A stretch of DNA of 64,000 bases, from positions 140,944 to 204,943 of the forward strand of contig NZ_QJSX01000007.1 in the NCBI RefSeq assembly GCF_003217515.1, in the 5' to 3' direction. Source of the DNA: Deinococcus yavapaiensis KR-236 (lineage in GTDB: Bacteria > Deinococcota > Deinococci > Deinococcales > Deinococcaceae). The position numbers and the translations under genes are program-made. Positions 17,399 to 26,269 of this stretch are shown here, one piece after another. Below the pieces are notes generated by a model. It was given only the letters and a program-made list of their open reading frames with translations, had not been told where the DNA came from and ran no database searches. The first letter of the stretch is position 1. Every line of letters starts with the position of its first letter.

Positions 17399-18220
17399 AT
17401 GAACGCCTCAGGTCAGAAACGCCGGTACCTCCTCCTCCTCGACGGGCTGTTGCTCACGATCACCGGACTCGTTCAAGCGCTGAGCGACGTCGCGAGCTAC
17501 TTCTTCGGCCTCGGGCCGCTCGGCGGCCGTCTGCACGACAACCCAGCGTCTCTCGGCTTTTTTGAAGCGCATATTCTCGCCTTGATCTTGGGCGTCGTCA
17601 TCCTCCTGGGACGCCACGACGCGAAGCCCCTTCGCTGGTATGCCGCCGCCGCCGTTTGCCACTTGGTTCTCGCGAGCGCCAACCTTCTCTACTGGGACGC
17701 TTTCGTCGCCTTCGACTTTCAACGCGTCGGCACGGTCGTGACCGTCGTGCACGGCGCGCTCTTCTTGGCGATGACGGTGGCCGCGCTCTCCTTGCGCCCC
17801 CAACTCGTCGTCGGTCAGGGCGCGACGTTCCGCTGGGCCGCGCTGATCACGCTCGCCGCCGGGTTGCTGCTGCACGGATCGAGCTTGGCGCTCGGACGAG
17901 AAGCGTTCATCGCGACGATCTTCACGCCGAAGGTCGATCTCCTCTTGGCGGTTCCCATGGTCGTCGCGACCTTCACGGGGTGGCGCATGCTTCGCTCGGC
18001 TCTCCACCCTCACCTGTGGGGAAAGGCGCTTCACGTGCTGTTGCTGGTGTACTTCACGATCAGCATCCCCGTGCACCTGCAAACCCTCATTCGTGGCGAC
18101 ACGCGGTACGTCCTGGGCTTCCCCGAGTGGTACAGCGTCCCGATCCTCGGCTTGCTGTCCGCCTTCGCCGCCTTCATCCTCTCCTTGCGTTTCGACACCT
18201 CGAAGCCTCGCCACGCGTGA
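17399..18220 (+). CDS. Polytopic membrane protein of unknown function
   Basis: This 273-residue protein has about eight hydrophobic helices, including RYLLLLDGLLLTITGLVQAL, FFEAHILALILGVVILLG and a C-terminal VPILGLLSAFAAFILSL. Histidines are scattered near membrane borders (EAHILAL, AAAVCHLVLA, LLLHGSS). I cannot assign a family. The ATG at 17399 follows a GGAG box 5 nt away. It ends at a strong bidirectional hairpin and is expressed from site c, divergent from nirK. Confidence 0.8.
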   Translation: MNASGQKRRYLLLLDGLLLTITGLVQALSDVASYFFGLGPLGGRLHDNPASLGFFEAHILALILGVVILLGRHDAKPLRWYAAAAVCHLVLASANLLYWDAFVAFDFQRVGTVVTVVHGALFLAMTVAALSLRPQLVVGQGATFRWAALITLAAGLLLHGSSLALGREAFIATIFTPKVDLLLAVPMVVATFTGWRMLRSALHPHLWGKALHVLLLVYFTISIPVHLQTLIRGDTRYVLGFPEWYSVPILGLLSAFAAFILSLRFDTSKPRHA

Positions 18221-18236
18221 ACGTTTGAAGCGCGGC

Positions 18237-18279
18237 AAAGGATCGGGTCCGTGACGTTTCGTCACGGACCCGATCCTTT
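18237..18279. terminator. Bidirectional hairpin terminator
   Basis: A perfect 19-bp stem (18237-18255 with 18261-18279) and 5-nt loop lie between convergent genes. The stem starts with AAA and ends with TTT, so either strand has a short U-run at the stem base. Confidence 0.9.
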
Positions 18280-18312
18280 GCGTTTTGTCAGGTGTCGAAG
18301 CGCCGCGGCGCT

Positions 18313-19443
18313 TCAACGGCCAAAGACATCGTGGGCCAGTCGCGCGATCCGGTCGTGATCGAAACGCGTCGCGTTTCCCATCAAGACCACGGCGATTTCC
18401 ACGTCCCGGTACAAGCGCATCAGCGTCCAGAAGCCCGCGCCACCGCCGAGGTGCTCCACGAACGACGAATCGCCACTCGATGAATCGGAAGCGTGGAACC
18501 AGCCGAGGCCGACGTTCAATTTCGCTCCCTTCGCGCGCAGATGCCGCATCTCCAGCGTCGCCTCGCGCGAAAGGATACGCGCCCCGTCGAGGACGCCTCC
18601 GGCCAAGTGCATTCGCGCGAACCGCGACGCGTCCGTGACGCTGCCGCTCAAGCCGCCGTACGCCGCGCCGTTGACTTGAAAGGGCGCGAAGTCGAGGTAC
18701 CCGCCGACGTGGCCCGCGATGACGCCGGGCGGGAAGATGGCGCGCATGATCGGAGTGAGCGCGCGCGGCAAGCGGTGATGCCCCGTGGCGCGCGGAGCGT
18801 GCCGTGAAGCGTGAAAGGCCGTGTCGTGCATGTTCAGCGGAGAAAGGATTTCCTGCTGGACGTACGTTTCGAAAGGCTGCCCGGACGCGCGAGCGATCAG
18901 GCAGCCGAGCGCCAAGTAGCCGATGTTCGAGTAACGAACGAACGTCCCGGGTTGTCGAACGACACGGCGCACGCGCTTGAAGACCGCCTGAACGAACGCG
19001 TCCTCGTCGAACGTGGAATCGCCTTCGACGTGCACCCAACGCAGTGGAAGGGGATTGGGCAGGCCGGACGTGTGGCTGAGCAAGTGCCGCGCGGTCATCG
19101 GTGCGGTCGTGATGCGACCGAGTTCCGGTAGGAGATCCGTCACGGGGGCGTCGAGGTCGAGTCGGCCGCGCTCGGCAAGGCGGACGGTCGCCGTGGCGGT
19201 GACGAGCTTGGTCAGAGAAAACCAGGGGATGACGGTGCGCGTCGTCATCAACCGACCGGTGCGGACACTGGCTCGCCCGAACGCGTGGGCGTACACGGGT
19301 CCTTCCGGCCCGACGACGGCCACCGTGAGCCCCGGAAGGTGTTGCCGAGCAAGCGCTTCCTCGATTCGACGTGTCAGTACGTTCGCTCTGAAGTCGTCTG
19401 CAGGAACGTCGCGTGCGTAGTCGGGCTGGACGTAAATGGTCAT
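18313..19443 (-). CDS. Serine hydrolase of the beta-lactamase-like family
   Basis: This 376-residue PF00144 protein carries SLTK (SxxK) in WFSLTKLVTATATVRLAERG. It also has LLSHTSGLPNPLPL, YSN in FVRYSNIGYLALGCLIA, and HLGGGAG in place of HSGG. There is no obvious signal peptide. The nucleophile serine and lysine are present, so hydrolytic activity is plausible; the substrate is unknown. The ATG at 19443 has AAGGA 8 nt upstream. It is one of three family members in the window. Confidence 0.9.
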   Translation of the reverse strand: MTIYVQPDYARDVPADDFRANVLTRRIEEALARQHLPGLTVAVVGPEGPVYAHAFGRASVRTGRLMTTRTVIPWFSLTKLVTATATVRLAERGRLDLDAPVTDLLPELGRITTAPMTARHLLSHTSGLPNPLPLRWVHVEGDSTFDEDAFVQAVFKRVRRVVRQPGTFVRYSNIGYLALGCLIARASGQPFETYVQQEILSPLNMHDTAFHASRHAPRATGHHRLPRALTPIMRAIFPPGVIAGHVGGYLDFAPFQVNGAAYGGLSGSVTDASRFARMHLAGGVLDGARILSREATLEMRHLRAKGAKLNVGLGWFHASDSSSGDSSFVEHLGGGAGFWTLMRLYRDVEIAVVLMGNATRFDHDRIARLAHDVFGR

Positions 19444-19811
19444 GATGCAAATCCTTTCTTCGCCGATTGGCGTGGGAGGGTTCCTCGAGCAGCCACGGCT
19501 TGCTTGAGTCGCCCGGCAAGACGGGGACCGCTCGATCGCAAGAGGGCTCTCCCGGCGTGACGTGGCGGCGTCTGCGGCCGTGCACGTTGTCCTCGTGGTC
19601 GAGCAGCGAACGTCGTTCAGTGCGAGGAGCAAGGACGAGCCGCCTTCATCGACCTTCGCGCTTCCCGAGAGTGAGGCGCGAAGGTCCCACCGTTTTCAGG
19701 CATGACCGATACCCCTGGGAATGCAATGCGGGTGATGGCGAGAGGGTGGGGTGTCATGCCCTGGAACTCGGCCACCTGGTATTGAAAATCGAATGCACCT
19801 CCTTCGCTTTG

Positions 19812-19844
19812 ACCGTAGGAGGTGCGAGGTGATTGCCTGGTGAT
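19812..19844 (-). promoter_or_regulatory. 11-bp direct-repeat promoter (site d)
   Basis: On the minus strand ATCACC (19844-19839), N5, ATCACC (19833-19828), N10, TACGGT (19817-19812). The next minus-strand gene is the serine hydrolase at 19443, giving a long leader of about 360 nt. I see no gene in 19444-19811. Confidence 0.55.
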
Positions 19845-19876
19845 CGTCAATCGGCGCGGCTGGGGTCCTTTCGTTG

Positions 19877-20338
19877 TCACGGCGAAGATCGACGGGAAGT
19901 CGAACGCCGATGAGACCACCGCAACGATTCGCGCGCCGCGAACTGCAAGCCAAGCGCCACCCCGACGACTTTGGCGGCCAGCGCGCCAAGGTCGGGCCTC
20001 AAGGGGGAGGAACTCGTCAGCACGACGGTCGTCACGACACCGACCAGGACGGCAGCGGAGAACAGCATGTTCAAGGCGAAGCGGCGTGCAGGCACCTTCA
20101 TCCGCGCACTTCCAAGGCGACACGCGAGGTAGGCGCCGACGGCGCCTTGCAGGGGAGACAAGACCCACACCATCACGCCTTCGTGAACACTGTTCGCCGG
20201 GACGAACCGCAGGGCGATCACGGCGACGGCTTCGAAGACCGCGAGGACGCAGATGAGCGCGGCAGCACTCACGCCGAACTCGACCAGCCGCTTCCACATC
20301 GATGGTCGTAGATGCAGTCCGGCCTTTTCGTTCATCAC
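19877..20338 (-). CDS. Small polytopic membrane protein
   Basis: This 153-residue protein has four hydrophobic segments (FGVSAAALICVLAVFEAVAV, VMVWVLSPLQGAVGAYLAC, NMLFSAAVLVGVVTTVVLT, GALAAKVVGVALGLQFAA) and a basic C-terminal tail. No family is recognised. The start is GTG 20338 (AGGAGG spaced 6 nt) or ATG 20335. It is read towards the serine hydrolase gene, 433 bp upstream of it. Confidence 0.7.
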   Translation of the reverse strand: MMNEKAGLHLRPSMWKRLVEFGVSAAALICVLAVFEAVAVIALRFVPANSVHEGVMVWVLSPLQGAVGAYLACRLGSARMKVPARRFALNMLFSAAVLVGVVTTVVLTSSSPLRPDLGALAAKVVGVALGLQFAARESLRWSHRRSTSRRSSP

Positions 20339-20405
20339 ATTCGACCTCCTATGGCGTCACCGACGAACCGCGCCTTGACGGCGGGCCGAAGGAGCTTCGC
20401 GGGAC

Positions 20406-20438
20406 AAGGGAGTCGTGGCGGTGTGACCGCCGAGTGAC
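20406..20438 (-). promoter_or_regulatory. Weak 11-bp direct-repeat site (site f)
   Basis: On the minus strand GTCACT (20438-20433), N5, GTCACA (20427-20422), N10, TCCCTT (20411-20406). The repeats fit the class, but the -10 lacks the conserved A, so this is a marginal member. It lies 68 bp before the small membrane protein gene. Confidence 0.3.
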
Positions 20439-20583
20439 CAGCGCCCTTCCCACGCCTTTCGGCGGGCAGCGAGCCCAGCCGGGTTTCGACGCGGGCCGAG
20501 GAGTACCAGCCCTCGGCCGAGCGTCAAGCAAAGGAACCGGCCTGGCGCCGATTCCCTTCGCCGATGATCCACGAAGCGCGGCG

Positions 20584-21570
20584 TTACCGAGCTACGCTCC
20601 ACGCCTCGCGGCCTTGGGCTCGTGTGACCTTCGGGTGGACGTGTGCCAGCAGCATGAGGCCGAGGCCCACGGCCGTCCACGCCGCGAGCGTGACGGCCGG
20701 TTGGAGCGCCCCCGCCCCGCCGAAGAACGCCACGGAGCGGAGAAGCGATCCGAACGCGCCGGGCGGCAGAAGTTGACCCAAGGCGCCCCAGCCGTCAGGC
20801 AGCAGTTGCGGAGCGCTGGTCAGGGCGCTCAACGGATTGCCGAGCAGCATCATGATCGTCAGGCCCAAGCTCAGTCCGCCCGCGCCGAGGAGACGTTCGA
20901 GACCCATGACGAAGACCGCGAGAGCCGTGATGCTGCCTCCCAGAACCGCGCTGTTCAAGAAGTAGCTTCCCGAGAGAGTCCCGAACCAGAATTGAAGCAT
21001 GGCCGTGAGGGCCAAGCCGCCGAGCAGGGCGACGAGCAGGACGCCGACCAAGCGTGTTCTCGCGCTTCGGTAAAAGCGACCGAGCATCATCGTGCACAGC
21101 GAGCCGCAGAAGATCAAGGGAAGCGCCGCCGCTCCCAGCCCTGCTTGCCGAGGATCGCCCGTCGTGGCAGGAGCGACGTCCTCGACCGTACTGCCGCGCT
21201 CGGCACGCATCGCCGAGGGGAGTTGGCTCAGCAGTTGGGCGACTGCGGGGCTCGCCGCCGACGCGGTCAGCACGCTCACTTCCTGGGGCGTCACGAGAAG
21301 CGCTCCGTAGACGTCACGGTTCATGATCGCGGCACGTGCGGACTCGACGCTCTTCGTGGCGTGCAGTTCGAAAGCGCCCGGCTTCGCTCGCTCCAGCCTG
21401 GCTTGCAAGAGCCTGTAGATGGGTGCGGAAGCCACGACCGCGACGGGAACGCGTCTTGGCGCGGTGTGCACGGCAGGCCACGCGAGCGCGGCGAGCATCA
21501 CGCAAGCGATCGACGTGATCAGAAAGCAGACGGCGACAAGCGGCGGTGTTGAAATCCGTTGAGGTTTCAT
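20584..21570 (-). CDS. YhgE/ABC-2-type membrane protein
   Basis: This 328-residue protein has an N-terminal helix (PLVAVCFLITSIACVMLAALAW), then an extracytoplasmic region of about 120 residues rich in alpha/beta character (VPVAVVASAPIYRLLQARLE). Five further hydrophobic segments follow. The layout of one anchor, an external domain and a C-terminal helix bundle is that of ABC-2 transporter permeases and YhgE/Pip-like proteins. No ATPase gene is adjacent. The ATG has GGAG 6 nt upstream. It is expressed from site e. Confidence 0.7.
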   Translation of the reverse strand: MKPQRISTPPLVAVCFLITSIACVMLAALAWPAVHTAPRRVPVAVVASAPIYRLLQARLERAKPGAFELHATKSVESARAAIMNRDVYGALLVTPQEVSVLTASAASPAVAQLLSQLPSAMRAERGSTVEDVAPATTGDPRQAGLGAAALPLIFCGSLCTMMLGRFYRSARTRLVGVLLVALLGGLALTAMLQFWFGTLSGSYFLNSAVLGGSITALAVFVMGLERLLGAGGLSLGLTIMMLLGNPLSALTSAPQLLPDGWGALGQLLPPGAFGSLLRSVAFFGGAGALQPAVTLAAWTAVGLGLMLLAHVHPKVTRAQGREAWSVAR

Positions 21571-21815
21571 CGAAATCTCCAGGGTGGTTGGCGGCGTCGC
21601 GGAGGCGAGTGCGAGGCCGCGGAATGACGGTGCCGGGGAACGCGATCGATTTCGAGCATTTGGTTTCATGTGCGCGGCACTGTTTCCTGCCTTTCGTCGT
21701 GCTACCTCACGTGAACCGTCCCTCGACGGGCGGGTACGAATCCGGCAGCCAGGGTGACGGTTCGCTCACCTCGGCGTTCGGTTCTTGTGGAACGCCGACC
21801 GTCCCGGTCGAAGTC

Positions 21816-21848
21816 AGCATGCGTATTGCGATGTGATCCGGCGGTGAT
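21816..21848 (-). promoter_or_regulatory. 11-bp direct-repeat promoter (site e)
   Basis: On the minus strand ATCACC (21848-21843), N5, ATCACA (21837-21832), N10, CATGCT (21821-21816). It directs transcription of the YhgE-like gene, with a leader of about 240 nt. Confidence 0.6.
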
Positions 21849-22196
21849 TCGGTCACGCGCTGAACCTTGACGGTCGGCACCCGCTCACCTTTCCTGGGAG
21901 TCGCGCGGACGAAGGCTTCGCGACGCCGAGTTGCTTGTACGCGTTGCAACTCGGCGTGCGGACCTCGTGCGGCGGCGAACCCGAAAGTGCTCGTGAGGCC
22001 CCTCGACCCCGGCTGTTCTCGTGCTCGCCTATACTGTGGCGCACACGCCGATACGGTTCGGATCGGCACCGAAGGCATCGGTCACGCACGTAGAAAACGC
22101 ACGGCGGCCTTCATGTCGCGCTCGGCGCGAGGCTCTCGGTCTGACACAATGACGGAAAGACACCTTGCCGCACCGAGTCCATCCAGGAGAGGCCTT

Positions 22197-22862
22197 ATGA
22201 AATTGTTGCTGACGTCCGCCGGGATCACCAACGCGAGCATCCACGACGCCCTGGTCGGGCTGCTGGGCAAGCCGATCGCCGAGTCCAACGCCTTGTGCAT
22301 CCCCACGGCGATCTATCCCTTTCCCGGAGGGCCCGCGATGGCATACCGGTTCATCAGCGGAGCAACCCCCAACCCCATGTGCGAATTGGGGTGGAAGTCG
22401 TTGGGCGTGTTGGAGCTCACGGCGCTTCCCAGCATCAAAGAAGAGTATTGGACGGCCGCTGTTCGAGAGGCGGACGCCCTGCTGGTGTACGGCGGAGACG
22501 TCTGGTACCTGCAACGGTGGATGCGGGAGTCCGGATTGGCGGCCTTGCTGCCGTCCTTGCGCGACACCGTCTACGTGGGAATCAGTGCGGGCAGCATGGT
22601 GACGGCCCCCATCTTCGGCGAGACGTACGATGATCCCGCCGCGCCCTTCGTCATCGATCAGGGGATGGGGCTGGTCGACTTCGCGTTGCTTCCTCACCTG
22701 GATCACGAGCGTCACCCGGAAAGCTCGTCGGCGCGCGTGCAGAAAATGGCCGCCGAGGTTCCCGTCCCGACGTACGGAATCGACGACCAGACCGCCCTCA
22801 AGGTCACGGATGGCGCCGTCGAAGTGGTGTCGGAGGGACGCTGGAAGCTGTTCACGCGCTGA
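22197..22862 (+). CDS. Peptidase S51 family protein (dipeptidase E-like)
   Basis: This 221-residue cytoplasmic protein has the S51 hallmarks: an N-terminal MKLLLTSAG strand, VYGGDVWYLQRWM, and the nucleophile elbow GISAGSMV with Ser as catalytic residue. A later PHLDHERHP segment supplies a likely catalytic histidine. S51 enzymes cleave Asp-X dipeptides or related substrates; specificity is not visible. The ATG at 22197 follows AGGAG. A good -10 (TATACT, 22030-22035) lies 160 bp upstream. It ends at a hairpin overlapping the stop codon. Confidence 0.88.
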   Translation: MKLLLTSAGITNASIHDALVGLLGKPIAESNALCIPTAIYPFPGGPAMAYRFISGATPNPMCELGWKSLGVLELTALPSIKEEYWTAAVREADALLVYGGDVWYLQRWMRESGLAALLPSLRDTVYVGISAGSMVTAPIFGETYDDPAAPFVIDQGMGLVDFALLPHLDHERHPESSSARVQKMAAEVPVPTYGIDDQTALKVTDGAVEVVSEGRWKLFTR

Positions 22863-22894
22863 CAGGCGAGGTCTCCCCCAAGACCTCGCCTGTC
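22861..22894 (+). terminator. Hairpin terminator of the S51 peptidase gene
   Basis: A 13-bp perfect stem (22861-22873 with 22882-22894) and 8-nt loop, starting within the stop codon. No T-run follows. Confidence 0.65.
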
Positions 22895-23092
22895 AGCGGA
22901 CGCGAGCGCAAAGACTTCCTAGAGAAGAACGTGTCCGCCGATCGGCGGTACGCTTCTCATTCGAACGGCCCATGACTGGACCTCGAAGGCTCCGATGTCG
23001 ATTGCGGCGGCAGGCTCGGGAAGGCTTCCTCGGGCGGCGCGTGATGGTCGAGCCGCTTGTGGAACGCGGCGACCGCACGCCCTTCCGCGCCT

Positions 23093-23470
23093 TCACGCCC
23101 GAGAGGTGGACGGGTGATAGCCCGCGTCGCCGTACGGTTGAAGTTCGTCGAGCCAGAGGCGTTCGAGATCTTTGAGCTCGCGTGCGTCATCGTCTTCACT
23201 GCGGCCTTCGTGCCGATCGAGGACGTGCAGCACTTCGGTGACGAAGGCAGCCTCGCCGTGCTCGCGCCACTCTTGCTGAAGGATGCGGTCGCGATGGTTT
23301 CCGAGGCGCAGCGTGAACACCAACTTGTTGATCGCGGCGGCCGTGTGAAGGCTCGCGCCGATGAGCCGCTTGCCGTTGACGGTGTTGCGCAGGGACCAGA
23401 CGCCCATGACGGGCTCGAAGTTCTTGTACGGGCGGGTGGGAGCGAACAGGACGGGATCCGTCGTTTTCAT
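23093..23470 (-). CDS. GIY-YIG nuclease-like protein with altered motif
   Basis: This 125-residue protein has the GIY-YIG layout: MGVWSLRNTVNGKRLIGAS (22-40) with GVW for GIY and LIG for YIG. LRLGNHRDRILQQEWREHG follows and then an F-EVL strand, as in the family. Both motif tyrosines are replaced, so nuclease activity is doubtful; a binding or degenerate role is possible. It follows the DUF2239 gene by 68 bp on the same strand and is probably co-transcribed. Confidence 0.75.
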   Translation of the reverse strand: MKTTDPVLFAPTRPYKNFEPVMGVWSLRNTVNGKRLIGASLHTAAAINKLVFTLRLGNHRDRILQQEWREHGEAAFVTEVLHVLDRHEGRSEDDDARELKDLERLWLDELQPYGDAGYHPSTSRA

Positions 23471-23538
23471 GGCAGGACGTCCTTCAAGCGTGTGCGGAGG
23501 GCGTGACGTGACGTAGAGCGCGGAGAATCTGCTCGTTG

Positions 23539-24099
23539 TCAGGAGGTGAAGGCGGGTTCGGCGAGGCGCGCGGCATGAGTTCGAACGTCCGAAGCCCAGG
23601 AGGCGGTGTGGTGGGCGAACAGGTCGCTTTGGCGGGCGTAGAGGGCGCGGAGCGCTTCCTCGTAGTAGGGGTGGTCGCCCGCCATGGCCGTGATGAACAG
23701 GCGAGTTGTTTCGATGGCGCGCCTTGCTTCCTGGCCTCGGGGGTCGTGCTTGCGTGCCTCGTCGACGAGGCGGCGCAGGGCGGCCGACGCGCCGCCTTGT
23801 TGTTCGTCGAGCCAAGCCCAGTGGCGGGGGAGAAGGGTGACGTCGCGGGCCGTGACGCCGAGCTTCGGTCGGTCGGGTCCGGCGGGTGCTGGGCTGACGT
23901 AGCGGGCGAGGACGTCGTCGAGCGTGCCGGTGAGGTCGAAGTCGACGTGTCGTCCGGTGCGGTCGTCGAAGATGACGACGTCGAGGTGGCGGTCGTGCTG
24001 TTGGTCGTGGTGATGCTTGAGGATGTGTAGGAGTTCGGCGAGGGGGGCGGTGACGAGGCGCCGATCGCCTTGAAAGGCCGTGTAGGTCGTTGCATCCAT
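23539..24099 (-). CDS. DUF2239 family protein
   Basis: This 186-residue protein matches DUF2239 throughout: TYTAFQGDRRLVTAPLAELL at the start, VVIFDDRTGRHVDFDLTGTL, then KLGVTARDVTLLPRHWAWLD and GGASAALRRLVDEAR. The family is cytoplasmic and its function is unknown. The ATG at 24099 is 6 nt after a consensus-like promoter, so translation is leaderless. It appears to head a two-gene unit with the GIY-YIG-like gene. Confidence 0.92.
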   Translation of the reverse strand: MDATTYTAFQGDRRLVTAPLAELLHILKHHHDQQHDRHLDVVIFDDRTGRHVDFDLTGTLDDVLARYVSPAPAGPDRPKLGVTARDVTLLPRHWAWLDEQQGGASAALRRLVDEARKHDPRGQEARRAIETTRLFITAMAGDHPYYEEALRALYARQSDLFAHHTASWASDVRTHAARLAEPAFTS

Positions 24100-24105
24100 G
24101 ACCGA

Positions 24106-24134
24106 ATTATTGTACGGGTAAAAAGATGTGTCAA
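24106..24134 (-). promoter_or_regulatory. Consensus sigma-70 promoter, leaderless, of the DUF2239 gene
   Basis: On the minus strand TTGACA (24134-24129), a 17-bp spacer and AATAAT (24111-24106). Six nt later comes ATG (24099). It is the best -35/-10 pair in the window. Confidence 0.8.
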
Positions 24135-24241
24135 TATCACCCGGCTAAAATACTTACGGCTGCAGCAAAGCGAGCATAAAACCCACCATTTCACGCTCGC
24201 AAGAAAAGAAGGCGGCTTCGACCCCGCCTCATGTCAAACGT

Positions 24242-24276
24242 CACCACGAGGGGAGCAGCCTGCTCCCCTCGTGGTG
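24242..24276 (-). terminator. Hairpin terminator after the ZU5-like protein gene
   Basis: A 16-bp perfect stem (24242-24257 with 24261-24276) and a GCC loop lie 31 bp beyond the stop of the minus-strand gene. A smaller hairpin, GTGTAC-GGAA-GTACAC (24281-24296), sits between. Confidence 0.75.
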
Positions 24277-24307
24277 GCCCGTGTACGGAAGTACACGCGC
24301 CACCACG

Positions 24308-25675
24308 TCAGCGGCCACCGCCCGAAATGATGTTGCGCTTGTCTCTCGTCAACGTCACCGTGACAGGCGGGCGATCCTCGATGAGGATGAAGTCGTGAAT
24401 TCGAATTTCCCACGGTGTGGCCGTCCCCCGGTAGGTGCGGTCACCGAAGTGGAACAGCACGTCGTCGCCGCGTCCCGTGAACTCGATGGTCCCTTGAGAT
24501 CCGGAGATGTATTCGTCGCTCCAGTCCGAATCCTCTCCATCGGCCGAGAACTGCGTTGTCGCCGTGAGGGAGGCCAGATCCGTCGTGAGCGGCACCAAGC
24601 CGTCTCGTCGATCGGGGTGGAAGCCGGTCGAGGCGTCGTACAGCCAGTGCTTGAGGTACAACACGGGCGGCTCTCCCCAGGCGTCGCGCTGAGACACGTA
24701 TGCGTGCACGTCCAAGTAGTACGTGTCGCTCTCCTCACCGGGCAAGCGAGGCAAGGCGTACGCGAACGGCGATCCGTCGACGCGCAAGCCCTTGTAATCG
24801 CATCCTTGATAGCCGTCGCCCGGCGGTTGGCACACGTTACGAAGAATCTGCACGCGAGAAGCGAGGGTCAGCGTACCGTATCCGCCCGCCGACGCGAGAT
24901 CGAGTTGCACCGCGACGCTCACGGGATTGCCGGGCGGCATGGCGTCCGGCGCGACGTACGTCACGCCCATCGAACTTTGACCGGACATGACGCGGCCCAC
25001 GAGGGTGTTGCCGCCACGAACGCCGTTCACCGTCCAACCGAGCACGCCGACGTCGAAGTGCCGCTCGTCGAACGTCAACGAGCACTCTTTCGCCGAGGCC
25101 GGACAGGGCGCGCTCATCGTCACGACCTCCAAGTCGAGAGGATCGCCGAGTTGCACGGCGGCCCGCTCGGGAACGAGCTTCCACTGCTTGTACAACCCCC
25201 AGTCCGCGAAGAAATCGAGCTCCGCGCTCACCTCTTGCTTCTCGGCGTTCACGCCCGGCACGCGATTGATGCCCTTCCACGCGCCGCTCGCGTCTTGGTA
25301 AGCGAGGCGCAGCCCTTCCGTCGTTCCCGTCACGACGTTCGAATCGTACTCGATCTTGACGGTGGCGGGCTTCGCGAGCTTCTGACCCTTCGGCGTGAAA
25401 CGGTAAGCATTGCCGACCGCGCTCGGCGCTTCGTTCGTGATGGCTTGAATGCCGACTTCCGTGGGTTGACTCAACGCACCGCTGGGAATGACGAGCTCGA
25501 TGAGGCCGTCGTCGGACGAGACCGTTCCGCCCGCCGGGCCGATGATGCGCGTCGTCGCGTCCCCGACTTCCCCGCCGGGCGCCGTGGTGGCGGGCGTGAC
25601 GGCGCTTTGCGCGAGGATGGTGGTGGCGGCGAGAACGCCGAGGAAGAGCAGGGATCGTCGAGGATGTTCGAGCAT
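24308..25675 (-). CDS. Exported protein with ZU5-like N-terminal domain
   Basis: This 455-residue protein has a signal peptide (RRSLLFLGVLAATTILAQSA). Residues about 40-125 look like a ZU5-type domain: IIGPAGGTVSSDDGLIELVI, then PSGAL and a strand with YRFTPKGQKLAKPATVKIEY. The rest is beta-rich with four cysteines (CPASAKEC, and CQPPGDGYQGC) that could form disulfides outside the cell. Its function is unknown. ATG 25675 is preferred because the signal peptide starts there; a GTG at 25702 would add nine residues. The promoter is site h. Confidence 0.75.
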   Translation of the reverse strand: MLEHPRRSLLFLGVLAATTILAQSAVTPATTAPGGEVGDATTRIIGPAGGTVSSDDGLIELVIPSGALSQPTEVGIQAITNEAPSAVGNAYRFTPKGQKLAKPATVKIEYDSNVVTGTTEGLRLAYQDASGAWKGINRVPGVNAEKQEVSAELDFFADWGLYKQWKLVPERAAVQLGDPLDLEVVTMSAPCPASAKECSLTFDERHFDVGVLGWTVNGVRGGNTLVGRVMSGQSSMGVTYVAPDAMPPGNPVSVAVQLDLASAGGYGTLTLASRVQILRNVCQPPGDGYQGCDYKGLRVDGSPFAYALPRLPGEESDTYYLDVHAYVSQRDAWGEPPVLYLKHWLYDASTGFHPDRRDGLVPLTTDLASLTATTQFSADGEDSDWSDEYISGSQGTIEFTGRGDDVLFHFGDRTYRGTATPWEIRIHDFILIEDRPPVTVTLTRDKRNIISGGGR

Positions 25676-25735
25676 GAGGATTCTTCTTTCACGCGTGCGC
25701 ACTCGATCTCGTCGATGATGCCTTCACGCGCCGTC

Positions 25736-25768
25736 AGTGTGGAACGCCCCGCGTGATTTTCGCGTGAT
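25736..25768 (-). promoter_or_regulatory. 11-bp direct-repeat promoter (site h)
   Basis: On the minus strand ATCACG (25768-25763), N5, ATCACG (25757-25752), N10, CACACT (25741-25736). It lies only about 60 bp before the start of the ZU5-like gene, the tightest gene-site spacing in the ATCACC subgroup. Confidence 0.65.
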
Positions 25769-25845
25769 AGGCAGCGGAACGATCGGCGCGGGCGTGGCAG
25801 TCGAGGGTATAGGACGGCGTCATTCGGCCATCACGCACCACGGTT

Positions 25846-25851
25846 TACCTT
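25846..25851 (+). promoter_or_regulatory. Leaderless -10 before the small membrane protein gene
   Basis: TACCTT (25846-25851) lies 6 nt before ATG 25858; the -35 region is poor. Confidence 0.4.
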
Positions 25852-25857
25852 GGCCGC

Positions 25858-26109
25858 ATGGACGCCTTGATCACTTTGACGTTGTACGTGCTCGGATGGC
25901 TACTGTACGGCTTGTGGAAGCTGCTAGGCAACTTCTTCGGTTTGGGGGCGACGTGCGTCTTGGTCGCCCTGTACGGTCTTGGCAGCGACTGGCCCCTCGC
26001 CGGGGTCATCCCGATCGCCGTCGTTGCCCTTGGGGCGTGGAGCGTGTCGCTTCACGGCGGGCTTCGTTCTTGGCGAGAAGCACGGGCGGCGCGCGAGCTT
26101 CGAGGGTAA
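25858..26109 (+). CDS. Small membrane protein, unknown function
   Basis: This 83-residue protein has two hydrophobic helices (LITLTLYVLGWLLYGLWKLL and VIPIAVVALGAWSVSL) separated by a glycine-rich link. A basic tail (RSWREARAARELRG) suggests a cytoplasmic C-terminus. The -10 at 25846 suggests leaderless expression. No family is recognised. Confidence 0.65.
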   Translation: MDALITLTLYVLGWLLYGLWKLLGNFFGLGATCVLVALYGLGSDWPLAGVIPIAVVALGAWSVSLHGGLRSWREARAARELRG

Positions 26110-26269
26110 CAAGCCGGGAAACATCCGTAGCGCGCACGTCGAGCAGGTCGTTCGCATCCTCGCGTCGAGAGCTTCGCGTGAGCACGCCCCTTCGAGCCTC
26201 CGTCGTGAAGGTCGTCGTCCTGACGTCTTGTTGCGCGGCCGTCTATTTCCCAAGATCCTCGATGGCCGC

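Noticed and set aside
17408..19585. 725-codon minus-strand frame across the 17.4-19.6 kb region
   Set aside because: It runs antisense to a clear membrane protein and then out of frame through a clear serine hydrolase, crossing a strong terminator.
22003..22035. TATACT preceded by TCGACC and TGTTCT at 11-bp spacing before the S51 peptidase gene
   Set aside because: The second half-site departs too far from the consensus; taken as an ordinary -10.
24281..24296. Hairpin GTGTAC-GGAA-GTACAC
   Set aside because: Only 6 bp and next to a much stronger 16-bp terminator; no separate role could be supported.
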